Notes: generated by a model from the sequence alone, not told the origin. Numbered from the stretch's first letter, positions 15,325-27,129 are shown. The stretch: DNA of 64,000 nucleotides from Ulota crispa (GCA_963920765.1 OY987245.1:1814727-1878726), one strand, 5' to 3'. Numbers and translations are program-made.

Positions 15325-15643
15325 GGGAAAATTTCATGGATACCCTTGAAGTTTGCAATAATTTCATAGATACCCTTGCTTTTTCAGAAATTTCACAAAT
15401 ACCCTTGGACCAAAAAATTTAAACTTTTTTTTGTTTTGTTGTGCATGCCACTTTCCTTCTTCCTTGTGCGCACGCATAACAAGAAAGAAGAAGTGCGCGC
15501 ACAAAGGGAGAAGGGAAGTGTCATGCATAACAAACAAAAAAATGCTTGAAAATTTTGGTCCAAGGGTATCTATGAAATTTCCAAAAAAACAGGGGTATCT
15601 ATGAAATTATTGCAAACTTCAGGGGTATCCATGAAAGTTTCCC
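15325..15643. mobile_element. Palindromic MITE with 9-bp target duplication (Mutator-like), copy 1
   Basis: 319 bp. Flanked by TTATAACAA at 15316-15324 and 15644-15652. Termini GGGAAAATTTCATGGATACCC and the near reverse complement. Both arms are built of short repeats around GGGTATC(T/C)ATGAAA, meeting at a centre with GCGCGCAC. The 8-9-bp duplication and long inverted repeats suit a Mutator-like fold-back element. No coding capacity. Confidence 0.8.
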
Positions 15644-15905
15644 TTATAACAAACACCCTTCCAAAGACATTGGAACCTTTCTGTAGTATTAAAAAGCTAT
15701 GTCCAAAAAACATGCTTTTTAAAACCTCATTTAAAAATGATTACAAAACATTGATGATGATGAACTATTAATGTAATTATGGACTTTATATGTCCCTTAG
15801 GAGACCTCCCAATTTTTTGCAAGTGTCTCTTGAAGTTTTGTAAGTAATTTTTAATATGTTATATACTAGCATACCACATGCATTGGGTTTAGAATTATTA
15901 CTTAT

Positions 15906-16276
15906 AACACCATATTTGTTAATTTGGGAAAAAATGTACATTTTGGGACTTTCAAATTTTGATATGAAGGTTTTAGCACTAGAAGAAAAAATTGTCCGAA
16001 GCAACTAGTTCACAACTCAAATGTCCTAAACAACTATAAAATGACTCAATTACAATCATTTAGGACATTTGCAATTGTCGTGTACCAATCGTTTATTGCA
16101 AGGCCTCCTAAAACTTACACGTGTCCTCACCTGAGAAGAGGAATTTGCGAGGGAAAAAATCTTATTGGCTCAGACTCAATTTGATACCTTCAAATCTGAT
16201 TTAAAGTAACTTTTTGGGTTTAAGGTGGAGTACAAAGTAGGACACTTGTTTTCCCCAAATTAACAAATATGGTGTT
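15906..16276. mobile_element. MITE family M4 (4-bp TSD), copy 1, with an internal insertion
   Basis: Termini AACACCATATTTGTTAATTT and the reverse complement; flanks TTAT at 15902-15905 and 16277-16280. The interior matches 25666-25923, and in reverse 30987-31230 and 47267-47535 (shared CTCACCTGAGA, TTTGCGAGGGAAAAA, GGTGGAGTACAAA). At 371 bp it is about 115-125 bp longer than its relatives. The extra part starts at a CACTAGAAGAAAAA terminus at 15977, suggesting a CACTA-type insertion. Confidence 0.8.
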
Positions 16277-16280
16277 TTAT

Positions 16281-17080
16281 GAACTTTAAATAATCCATAA
16301 AAATTTAAAATATAGCATATTGGTTGATTGCATTACTAGGTTAGAATCTTCACTTGATCTAAAACTACTGCAAATTTTTTTGGCTTTTCAATTTCTCAAG
16401 GATCAATTAAAAACTTAGTTTTTAATTGTTGGTTTTACTTAATAATTTCTTTTCTTCCACTTCGCAACGGTGCAAGGTAGTATTTAATTGAGTGAATGCC
16501 GACAAGTTTCTTTATATCCATGATTACTTAGACAATGGATGAAACATCATTTACTCATCCACATGCCATATATAATAAAATATGGACTATCCAAAGTTTA
16601 TAAAATATAACCCAAAATTGATATAATTTTAAAAGTAATGGGAGGTATATGCAAAACATCGAGCAAAACTTACAAAACAGTAGGAGACATGTCCATGTAA
16701 TCCAAATAAAAAGACAATGCACAACCTTAGAAAAACACATATCTAACATATCAAAAAATATTTAACATATTCAACATTTAGGGACATAAAAAGTTCATGA
16801 GTACATGAATACTCCATAATTAACTAAATGTTTCAATTGTCTAGAAACTTAACCATTCCTTATGGTTACAGTATTTCCATCCAATTTTGAAAGTGTTTGA
16901 TGATTTTGGGAGATTTAATCCACTCAAAACTGTGGAGAAACTCATCCCTAGTATAATGTCATCATCCTACTCTAACTCTGTGAAGATTTCACCCATATAG
17001 ATATGGAGAAATGTAAAGTTTCTTTCTATTCTAATTTTGCAACGTTGAGGAAAACTGCCTCAAACCAAAACACCGTGCTT
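16281..17080. other. AT-rich intergenic DNA
   Basis: Nothing recognisable beyond low-complexity A/T stretches. Confidence 0.4.
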
Positions 17081-17320
17081 GCAGGTTTAAAATGGTGTGC
17101 ACGTTGGAATGGTTGGGTCTCTAGACAGGGATGTTGCCGATCTAGGACGCCCTGGGATCGTAGCGGCGCACTTCTCGCAGGACATCCTCACGATCAAAGC
17201 CATAGCCGGTCACAACGATGTTGCACGTCCTTCGGTTCTCCTCGATTGTGCTTATGTCTGCATCATCAACAATCCCACTCTATGTCGTTCAGAATGTGCG
17301 CCTTCATAGACACGAAGTCT
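17081..17320 (+). other. GC-richer open stretch, possible captured gene fragment
   Basis: A single open frame from about 17097 to 17309 has balanced, coding-like composition (SLDRDVADLGRPGIVAAHF, then DILTIKAIAGHNDVARP) within AT-rich DNA. No start context, splice sites or family match is recognised. It may be a decayed host or transposon gene fragment. Confidence 0.25.
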
Positions 17321-17899
17321 GACTGGTATGTTGCATATAAGAAGGTTTACAGAACATGCTGAGAACAGTCTTCAACACAGCATTCTTGTACTTTTGAACA
17401 AGTTTGTCAAAAATATTCAGCAATTGTCTCCAAAGACAGAGGAAACAGGATTTAGGCGATGTAGGATTATTTAGCTCCTTTGTAGCATTAATATATCCCA
17501 AGTCAGCCACTATTATTGACCACAACAGCTCAGAAGTCCCAGACTAAAAGCAGTATCATGCTGTACACAAAAGTTGGAAATTTGATATTGTGAATTATTA
17601 GTTCCGTCCTGGTCAAGTTAAGACTGGAACCGATCCTTCGATTGTTATAATGTTCTATCAATATCAGATCCTTAGAGGTCGACAAGCTGAACAAAATAGC
17701 ACTCTGCAGCAGAAAGAGGAATTTGCACTCTGGCAAATTGTCTGCATCAAGGAGAAGAGACACCTCTCTTATGAAAAGGACACATTAGGAAGAGGTTAAC
17801 GGACTTGAGAATTAGAGATGAGGTTTCTCTGTAAACACTGTACCAGTATCTGAACCGCTTTTAACGCCATTTCATTAATTAAGCACGGTTTGGGCCAAC

Positions 17900-20800
17900 C
17901 GGTCTAAACTCAAAAGATATATATCTGCTCTAGTTTGTGAATTGAAATAAAATCTTTGTGAAGATTATGTCACTATTTTTGGACTCATGAATATATTTAA
18001 ATGATTTTTAAAAAATTGACTGTTTTTGAACTTTTCGGGTGATCATTATCATCTTTCAGAATTCAGACTATGGAACGTTACTTTCATCAAGTTAGCTGTT
18101 TGCTGTTCTTTAGGGCCTTTTGGCACGTTTTATGCCGCACTACCTAAATTCAAAATTTTTACCTGTCCACCGTCCAGTTATAAACCGACTGAAACCAGAA
18201 CTTTGTGAGGACATATCACACATGTTACAACTTTTGCAGCATGAAATCCGCCAATTTGACTAAATTTGGCGTTATGGCATCCGTACAAGGAACTCTTTCA
18301 GAACGACATCCGTAGTTCCGTACCGAGTGAGTGGGTGAGAAGCTTACTGAATCTGTTCCGCAGGTCCGCCTTCAGCTGATTCAGTTTGCGAGTTATGATT
18401 GACTGTAGGCCTGGGACGTAGATTTCTACTCGTTTCTGTACAGCGACGGCCCACGTACAACAATCGGTAGTACACAGAGTTAGTGTAAGTTTAGATATAA
18501 TTAGACTTCTGGTTGGTGAACTAGTATCCAGAAAAATATATGTTTAAGTAGCAAAGCATTGCTTAAAACATATCAAACTGAAATCCATGCTTCCCCCACT
18601 TATCTGAGGAAGTAGAACAGTGTTTATCTTCTCAATATAATTTGTTTCCTGGAAACTAGAACGCGTTATTCATTAAATTGGGAAAAAAAGTGACATTTTG
18701 GGACTTTTGGATTTTATGTGTTTTAAAGGGTATTCAATGTATACCCTTTAAATCACATAAAATCCAAAAATCCCAAAATGTCACTTTTTCCCAATTTAAT
18801 GAATAACACGTTCTAGCCAATATAATCGAATTTGCATCATCTCGAACTCAAATTGCAAGTCCACTCACAGTCAACAATAGACAATATTTACTTCCAGAAA
18901 CAGATTATCGACGTGGGTAAGTCGTTTCAGTTGTATTTCCTTAGTGGATTTTACTTACATGTTCATCCGTGGACTCGGGCTGTTCAGCAAGATCCGCCGC
19001 ATCAGCAGCGTCGGTGTCAGAATTATCTTCTGAGTCCCAGTAGTTTGATCTTCCCTGCTGCGACACAACGATCTTAAGTCAGCAGTCCAGGAAGATCAAT
19101 AACCAAAGGATCTAATTTCCCCAAAGTTGAATTGGTACAAAGCTCAATACTGACTCAATACATGGATAAAGTCAATTTCGTTAAATGGGCTGTATTCATG
19201 GGCCAAGAGTTGTGACAAATATGATATATCTTCACAAATTTCTAATTTCAATCCACAAACTAAGACTTTTACGCCTTGTGGCCTCAATCGACATGTTGCC
19301 AATTTTACAAAAGTGAGACATTGGATACTCTTATAAAGTTATGATGTCTCAAGAATGTGCTCTAAATAGTTTTATAAGGAGTTTGAAAAGGGTGAAAAGC
19401 TAGCTCATTTAAACCACCCTCCTGCGTTCTAACTCCTATTGGCTCAAGTACTTCCCCAATGTCTTCTCATTTAAATTCACCATTATTGACTGTCACAATG
19501 TTACACTTATCAAAATCCAGTGATGAACTGATGATCATGTGCATTTGGGAGCCGCGAGTATGATATAAAAGAAGTTTGGGTGGGAGGACATCAGACGGTT
19601 AGACTGTATTACCTGAGTCATTTCTGTGGCTTCAAGAGCTATTGAGATATGATGTATTGATCTTCAGGTTTCGAATCTGTAGCAATACAGAAGCCCCCAA
19701 ATGTTCCTGTTTGATAACCTAGGTCCACATGACATCAAATCTTTGTTGAGTTGAAATGATTTGATTAGTTTAACCTGAAATCATATTTTGCTCAGGTACC
19801 ATGGACGAGGTACTACTAGTAGTAAACTCGAAACCAGCACCGACAGACACTGACTCGTTTGTTCAGCCAAACCCCTTGCTAATTATGTGATAACCAAATG
19901 GTGGATTGATATCGACTTGTTTAATGGATCAGAACTCCAGGATTCCAGGAAGGAAGAGTACACCTTTGTCGTGAAACCACTTTTCCAATGTCAGTTACTT
20001 AATTACATCCAGAGTATTATTAAATTAGAATCAATTAACAGTAAATTAGTGGAACCTTGACCAAGTTGGAAAAGATTGACTTTCATTATAAACTGGTGCT
20101 CGCCTGCTCGGTGCTCCTAGTACGTGGAATATAGAACGCACTCTCGCACTCCCACAACACACCCATGTTTACCACACCAACGACATTACAACGAACTCTA
20201 AAAAAAGATTTCGAAGTTTGAGGATCAAGGATTAGCCAACTTATTTCGAAGGAAAAAATCTCAAAGGTGAGACAATTGTTGAAGGGCTTGTACAAAAAAG
20301 TTGAAACACATTGCAAATCCTTGACTCTTACCGAATTTGAAGCTCAATAGCCCTTGGAGATCGGATGGTTGAGAATCTTGAGATATCCTCCACTCCTTGC
20401 AGATTCAGAGTTTCAGATAACTCTACAAGTTGCTGTTCCAGACTTCCAGGCTCTATGCATCTAAAGTTCTGATGAGAAGCCAGGATACTTCTTAACACTG
20501 TGAGTCAGAATTTGTGCATGCGCCTGCGGACACATTATACTGGTGTCATCTTTCATTCTCAGATTTATACTGAAGTTATTATGTCAAGATCGTTGGCGTT
20601 CTACCACTAATGCTACTTAGGAACTACCATGAGTCAACAATAGTTCCTGATTCAAGTCCTTTCCGTGGAATGAAAGCTAACATGGCCGTACAGTCCGTAC
20701 TCATAACTTGGGCTCAGCTTCATGGAACCCCCAGGAAAGAATCACAAGTAGGAATTGGAGCGGTTTGTGAAATCCATCGGAAAGTGGATCGAAGCTTGAA

Positions 20801-23656
20801 ACACACGCATCTCAAGTCACAACTGTAGACCACTCTTGAATTTTAAGAGCACAGAGATGTCGGTATTGGTCTCTCATCTAGGAACTGAAACAGCTGCTAC
20901 AATGGTCTAGATTGAGTGACCTTATAGTAAATCTTAGATGCAAACTCATGACTCATCCTAGATTTTGGAGCTTCCAGGTTTCTAAATTTCTGTAGTCAAC
21001 TAGGAAGGAGGAATTATTTAATGTCAATAGGTACTTAAACAGTTGAACGTCACATTCTAGCACAGACACCGGTATTCGTCAGAGTAAAGAAAAAACTAGT
21101 TTAGCTAAGCAGTGTTCAACTGGTCATAGAGCGACTTCTTATTAACGCGTATCGCTTATCAATCATCAGCACAAGTTCTTAATTTCCTGCTGACAGCTCC
21201 GCCAGGAATCTATACAAATGAAGGGTGCCCAGCAATGCAATACTGAGTACCTTACTGGAAATGCCTGAAGAGCGTGCACCACAAGCTGATTTGGTCCCAA
21301 AATTCTACTATCGTGGTATCTAAGTCCATAGACTCTGGTAGTATATCTACATCGACGGTTAATTAACACCACGGCACCACCCGTAAGGCTAGTGATGTGA
21401 GTCATCGGTCAAAACAGGACAAAAAAGGAACCTTCCAGTCTGTCTCTCACGTGTTTTTGTCAACGTTCTCGACTCGAAAGCAAAGGCACGTAAAAGCGTC
21501 GGTAACCGCTTGAACATCTAATTTTGGTTTTACAACTTTCCGTTATTTTCAATGCAGTGTCGCTAGAATTGGAACCCCTTACAGAGTTACAGGTGTCTAG
21601 AAGCTACCATATAACACGAATTCCAACCATCACGTACCCAGTAGTACTCACGTGCTAGCACAGCCATTCGGTTACGCAATTTAGTGGCCGTACAAACGTC
21701 ACCCCAAAACCAGAAAAATCAAGTACAAAATCCAAAACAAAACCGATGAAAATCAACAATGATCGCGGAAAACAGAATTTCCGAATTGACACTCAGTCTG
21801 TATCGTCAAATTAGATAAATCGACTAAACAAGTACTCTTAGAGTACCTTATATTTTACACTAATCCTAGGCTTTAGGTCTTTGTGATACAATAATAGCGC
21901 GCTAACAAAAACATATTTTTAACCAGCGTGACAAATTAAAACCAATTTGAGTTACTTTGGACAATGTATAAGTCATAATTTGGGAAAGATCGAGAACCTG
22001 ATAGGAAACTCTGTCTTAGTGCACCTACTTTCGAACATTCGACATAGAGCAATATTACACGGAGTTGAAAAGTGCACGAATCATCAAAAAGGCTCATAAA
22101 ACAACACACTCGATTACTACTGGAGGGATGGAGACGTACAATGTGTGCTTGAACTTGAAGCGCTTGACTTTGTCCGACAGGAGGAGCAGCCAGGGATTGC
22201 AGTAAGTTGCGCAGACGTGGACGATCTTGACGTGAATAATCCATGAGCTGAAAGAGCAGCTGCAATCATTTCGATTTATACGTACGGAGATTCAAACTTT
22301 TTCTCCCAAGTGCAGTGCGACTGGAACGTCAATCAAAGGGCCAGCGCATGCAGCACGTAAGTCAGGGCCTCGGGAGGACATGGGTTTGAATCCTCCTTCC
22401 CAAGCACAATCACCCACAGACTCTGCTCCTCATATTAAAGAATGTCGGCAGTGTGAACTCCGTCAGAGAGGAAGCTACTCCACTAGTTCGAGATTTGCTA
22501 GAAGTCTAGAACGTTGGCTATCTCCTCTTTGCCATCGTCAATGTGGCGGATGGATGGATGCATGCCATGCAGCTCAGCTCCCCCAGGATCCGGGGCAAAT
22601 GCTCTGACTACCTGTTCCAGAAGTGTAGTTCTGCCACATACACCTGGATCTCTGGGTCTGGAAGAACCTGACCCCAAACCTGACACTGCTGCTGTTCCAG
22701 CAAGCAAGGTCCCCGGTTGAAATGAGAAAAAACCGTTTGCAATTTATAAAAGTCGGTAAAAACCGGTCAAGAATCTTCAAAAAATGTATTCGTAGTATGA
22801 AATAGAGAAAATAACCGATATAGTTTATTGAAAAACCGGTTCAATACAGGAATTGAAGGAAATCAACAGAAAAATCTCAAATATTTCCGGGACCTGTATC
22901 TCAGTCCTTCGGTCAACACCGACTGCACTAGCCTCGGTACTAGGGACGTTCAGCTTCAACTCCACGTTCACGTACGTCGTTGAACCCGTCGAATTCAAAC
23001 CGTTAGTTGGAGCGAGCCTGGAATTTTATTTATCGAAGTACCTGAACTCACTAGTAAGACAGTCTTACTACTAGTTAGTTAGTTAGTCAGAGAACTCAAT
23101 TTGCAGTCCACCCTCTACGAATTCATTTGGTAAACAAGCAGCAAAGTGTTGACACAATTCCGTTAATACCGTGATGATAACGACCGGGACGAAGATCTAT
23201 AATACTCACACAATCGAGCAACTTTTCCAAAGTCAACATTCTGTGGTTGACACGTACGTACGGTCCGAATCTAAGCTACGAGACAGTGTTAATACAGGCT
23301 CTAGTCTACTGAATGAACCCATGAATTTCAGATTTACGAAGAAAAAAAGCAATGCAGGGAGTAGTTCGTATTGAGGAAACTGGGAAAGGATAAGAAGCTG
23401 TATTTGTGTTTATATAGAAAGGCCTGGGGGGTACAAGTACAACTGTACCGTAACATATATTCCGACCTAGAGAGTTATATACCGTGTATGTAGGATTGAC
23501 TGTCCAGTACAGTAGTGCAAGTGTCGGGAGCCAGTTGCCGGGTACCGCGGCGGGTCAATTGCAGAAAGTGTAGTGAGAGTCGCCCATGTGTACACCGAAG
23601 ACTGCACAGAAGAAGTGCATGTGCGTTGCGAACGAGGTCCTCCACTTCAGGCTCTT
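17900..23656. other. 5.7-kb block of different composition, no gene identified
   Basis: This block has fewer A/T runs, more CG and GTAC-type dinucleotides, and looks distinct from the AT-rich DNA on both sides. Open frames are short and interrupted everywhere. A few patches look coding-derived, for example a minus-strand stretch at about 22140-22265. An old MITE sits at 18665-18807. Several AAAACCGGT motifs occur at 22740-22850. Origin unknown: it could be a degraded large transposon or old coding sequence. Confidence 0.35.
18665..18807. mobile_element. Fold-back MITE, copy 2 (nearly perfect hairpin)
   Basis: 143 bp with arms of about 68 bases that are almost perfect reverse complements, starting GTTATTCATTAAATTGGGAA. 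Flanks ACGC/ACGT suggest a 4-bp duplication with one change. Same family as 14902-15048. The near-identity of its arms indicates recent activity. Transcripts would form a long hairpin of the kind that can feed small-RNA production (inference). Confidence 0.85.
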
Positions 23657-23925
23657 CAGCAGCGTAGCATTTTTTTTATTGGCAAATTTTTGCCTAAATC
23701 TTTTGCCTAAATCTTACCTCGAAATCCTTGTGGCTAGTTGGCTAGCATTACACTAAGAAAATTAGGTTAGAAAAGTGGATGAGAAAATTAGGTTAGAAAA
23801 GTGGATGAGAAAATTAGGTTAGAAAAGTGGATGAGAAAATTAGGTTAGAAAAGTGGATGAAATTGTCAGATGTGTCATTGAGCAAACATTCAGCTTGCCA
23901 GCTTTTGGATGAAAATAGCTTATAT
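23657..23925 (-). repeat. Dispersed repeat family X, copy 3 (inverted)
   Basis: Inverted relative to the copies near 1 kb: starts TTGGCAAATTTTTGCC, then CTTACCTC, and ends TTTGGATGAAAATAGCTTATA. It contains the 26-bp tandem array and ends directly at the mariner-type MITE starting at 23930. Confidence 0.45.
23756..23860. repeat. 26-bp tandem repeat, four copies
   Basis: The unit GAAAATTAGGTTAGAAAAGT plus GGATGA is repeated four times with no visible differences. A young minisatellite expansion inside repeat family X. Confidence 0.9.
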
Positions 23926-23929
23926 TATA

Positions 23930-24287
23930 CTCCCTTTGTTCCAAAATGATTTTTCAATTGACTTTTAATTAGTGTCCTAAAATGATCTTCTTGTTGGAGG
24001 AGGAAGGGAGCTTGCAACACTTGCACTTACTCCAAAAGCATGGGCATGCTAACCAATCCCATGCCATCAAGTGAGTGGTCACCGGTGCTCTTCAAAAATG
24101 CCTCAAATTCAATTTTCAAGCACTTTGAAACCACACCTTGAAAACTAATTTGAAACTCTAAATTTTAGAACAATAGGAGGATATCAAACTCTATTCATAG
24201 GTCAATTTTTTTTTGGAAAAATGGTTCTTTTTGAGCTTAATCTATAACATTTTGTGTAACGGGAAGATCATTTTGGGATGGAGGGAG
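23930..24287. mobile_element. Tc1/mariner (Stowaway-like) MITE, copy 1
   Basis: 358 bp, flanked by TA (23928-23929 and 24288-24289). Termini CTCCCTTTGTTCCAAAATGAT and ATCATTTTGGGATGGAGGGAG. The CTCCCT(C/T).GTTCC terminus and TA duplication are the plant Stowaway/mariner signature. No transposase. Confidence 0.85.
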
Positions 24288-24289
24288 TA

Positions 24290-25350
24290 TTATTTAGTAA
24301 ACTTGTTGGATGAACGTGCACACATCATTCATTCCAATAGCCATTTTTTCCTTAACTGCGCGCTTTCTAAGGTGCAAGACACAAGTAGCTCTACCTTGGC
24401 AAAAACATTAAAAACATTAAAAAAAAACATTGCTCTTTAGCAGTCAAAGAACTTAAAGCATCTCTAGTCTTCCGCTCCAAACGGTGAAGTATCGGGCCTT
24501 GGCTCGGCAAGTCTCGGAAAGGAGGTCCATTGCTGACTTGCCACACGGAACAATTTTGCCGGCCTCGCCAAGCTCTCCTTCCCAAACACCATAGTCCAGT
24601 GCATTCTATAAATTTCAGCGAGCTGGATTGTCGCTTCTATTTTTGAAATCTGATAAAATACTTGCCTTGGATTGGATCACCAAGAGCAAGAGCCGGGTGA
24701 AGCAACTGAGCGTTGCAGATGCAGACAACAAAGTCCGCGCAATCACTAGGCATCACCACCTGCGACCGTCCCCTTTGACAACGAGGAAGGGTGGATCTCA
24801 AGCAAGGAGCTCCTTGCTGAAACAAAAAGTGGCACGGCACAGCCAGTTTGGAGTGCATCGTGTGGAGGGGAAGAGTGGAGAAGCTCTTAGCGCTGGCTGC
24901 AAAGGCTTTTGCTTACGTAAGTTTGAGCGAAGCGTGCACGTGGATGTAAGGGTGCGGGAGATTTCAAAAGCACAAGCGAATCGGAGGTGGAGTTGTTTAG
25001 TGGAGCGAGAGCAGTTGATGTCTTGATGATGGTGGCAGGACGCTAAGCTTCAGGGTGCGCGTGGAAACGTGCTCGCATGCGGCAGCGCATCCTTTCTGGC
25101 TGGGGCGGACGGGGCGGGGTCAGCGGTTGACCGGTGAGTATGCAATGCCGCTCTCCCGACAACGTGCCCGCGACTCTTGCAGTCTTGCTTCGTCGGGCGC
25201 CTGAGCTTCGTCCACTTCCAAAATTCCCAAAGCAAATCCTCCGGTGGTTGTTTCTCCCCTCAATCTTTTAAATAGATCCTTCCTTCTTAGAGTTAGTGAA
25301 TGGAATTTTACGGAATCTTTTCTCAAAGATCATGTAAGTTCTGAATTTAA
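24290..25350. other. GC-richer intergenic block, unidentified
   Basis: From about 24440 to 25240 the sequence is balanced to GC-rich with open frames on both strands, but no splice-consistent gene or known domain. AAAGCATCTCTAG near 24456 resembles a Harbinger-type MITE end, with no partner end seen. Confidence 0.3.
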
Positions 25351-25360
25351 CCCTGAAACT

Positions 25361-25995
25361 GGTCACCGCGACCAGCCAGTCTACGGTGATTCTACTGTGA
25401 TTATGCAATGACTCTACAGTGATCTTTAGTGGTGTCATTGTCTCACTGGTGTGACAAATGCCCAGTAATTATAATATTATTTCCAAAAGTTGCAAAAAGT
25501 AGCAGTATATGCTGACTTCTCAAAATTACAATTACAAAAAAGGGCTTGGCTGGCCACCTCAACCAGCCAGGCTACGGTGATTTTTCAATGATTCTACAGT
25601 AATTCCACAATGATCTCTAGTGGTGTCATTGTCTCATTGGTGTGACAAGTACCTAGCAGTTATAATTGTCATATTTGTTAATTTGGGAAAAAGGATACAT
25701 TTTGGAACTTTCAAAATGTTTGAGGTGATCACCTCAGACCAAGCTCAGCGTTTTTTTTGTACACGTGCCCTCACCTGAGAGGAGGGATTTGCGAGGGAAA
25801 AATTCTTAGTGGCTCAGAGTCTCAAATTGAATTTGATACTTTTGAATATGGTTTAAAGTAACTTTTTGGATTTGAGGTGGAGTACAAAATGGTACCTCTA
25901 TTTTTCCCAAATTAACAAGTATTATAATAATATTATTTCCAAAAACTACAAAAGGCAACAATATATGCTGACTTCCCAAAAATTACAAAAAAGGG
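25361..25995. repeat. 191-bp tandem duplication, second unit split by a MITE
   Basis: Unit 1 (25361-25551) and unit 2 (25552 to about 25995) share CCAGCCAG.CTACGGTGATT, GTGGTGTCATTGTCTCA and ATATTATTTCCAAAA, then TATATGCTGACTTC. Unit 2 is interrupted by the MITE at 25666-25923, so unit 1 preserves the empty insertion site. The duplication therefore predates the insertion. Confidence 0.8.
25666..25923. mobile_element. MITE family M4 (4-bp TSD), copy 2
   Basis: 258 bp, flanked by ATAA at 25662-25665 and 25924-25927. Termini contain ATATTTGTTAATTTGGGAAA and the reverse complement. Interior shared with copy 1. The neighbouring tandem unit shows the pre-insertion sequence, which supports the boundaries. 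Confidence 0.8.
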
Positions 25996-26008
25996 AGTAT
26001 GAGACCTA

Positions 26009-26222
26009 CACTAGAAGAAAAATAAGGATAAACAACTACCACAAATTGCCAAGACTAGGTCACCATAATTGCCTTGCAACTGCACAAGAACTGCATGACT
26101 AGATTATAGTTGTGCAAATGTTATGTAGTTGTTGTGAAGTTGTTTGTGCAGTTGCAAAGCAATTATGGTGACCTAGTTGTGGCAATTTGTGGCAGTCGTT
26201 TATCCTTATTTTTCTTCTAGTC
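26009..26222. mobile_element. CACTA-type MITE (hairpin)
   Basis: 214 bp with termini CACTAGAAGAAAAATAAGGA and the near reverse complement, and CTA on both sides (26006-26008, 26223-26225). The CACTA(G/C)AAGAAAA end and 3-bp duplication are typical of plant En/Spm elements. The last base is C instead of G. Arms of about 85 bp include subterminal ACAAATTGCC and AATTATGGTGACCTAGT. It is inserted in repeat family Y. Confidence 0.85.
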
Positions 26223-26225
26223 CTA

Positions 26226-26432
26226 AGACCATGTTTGTGAATCTTCTCACAATTTGGGTTACGTAAAAATATGAGTACATTTGGTGAGTTTGTTTCTTGC
26301 ATTCCATGATGCACCATATGTTTAATATGATCACTTTTGAAAAAAAAATCAAATGAAAAATTGCTTTTTCTTGGTTATTAGAAAGTTTTTTTAGAACTTG
26401 AGGACAGAAAACATCCTCCTCAGCGTTTAAGG
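26226..26432 (-). mobile_element. Family Y TTAA-type element end, interrupted by CACTA MITE
   Basis: Read on the minus strand from 26432 it starts TCAACCCTTAAACGCTGAGG and then follows the family Y copy at 7696 for about 200 bp. Homology stops at the CACTA MITE; the continuation beyond it (below 26006) is too diverged to define. Confidence 0.45.
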
Positions 26433-26955
26433 GTTGACACCATATTAGCTAAATTGGGAAAAACATAGTCTTAATATTGTGTTTAGGTTGCCCCACATTA
26501 ATTTCTCAACATTCCATACTATTTAAATATTTACTATTGCTACAATAATTTTCACCAAAAATTATTGCAATGAATAGTTTTTGAAAGACTTGTTAACAAC
26601 AATGATGTTGCAAGTGTTTAGAAAGTTGCATGCATCTCCAACTAGCCAAGTGATGAGTCATGAGGTAACTAGGATAAGGCAGCCTAATTGTCAAGGCAAA
26701 CTAAATGCAGTATTCAATGTACATTTTGGACTTCCACTATTTCAATCATTGTGTACAATTTAACATTTTACAAAAAAAAACATGCACTTTCTTGTACAAT
26801 AATGAAGTCTTAGTGATTACCTCCAAAAATTTCAAATAATTATAACTTTGAGTTATAGTTATGCATACATTTAGTCACTTATTATATGTAAGATTAAGAG
26901 CGAGTACAAACTGGTCCATACGTTTTTCCCAATTTACCTAATATGGCACTATTTA
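26433..26955. mobile_element. MITE-like element with M4-type ends
   Basis: Left end ACACCATATTAGCTAAATTGGG and right end CCCAATTTACCTAATATGG at about 26930-26950 are inverted repeats of the M4 terminal type. About 515 bp, longer than other M4 copies and with a different interior. A clear target duplication is not visible. It abuts the family Y end. Confidence 0.5.
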
Positions 26956-27129
26956 CAAGAAGCGTAATTTTTGACTTACATACTTTCAATACTTTGGTTG
27001 AAGGGCGTATGACTCTTGGTGTTGAGTATAACGCAAATGAAGAGTATTAGGGTATGTTGACACATGGTATTGCATTCCATTTGCAATGCCCTACCAAAAA
27101 GATTGTCGCCCTTAAGATCTTGCACCTTT

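Noticed and set aside
22325-22405. tRNA-like B-box (GGGTTTGAATCC) downstream of CCTCGGGAGGAC
   Set aside because: No matching A box or cloverleaf could be drawn and the acceptor stem does not pair; a tRNA gene or tRNA-derived SINE is not supported.
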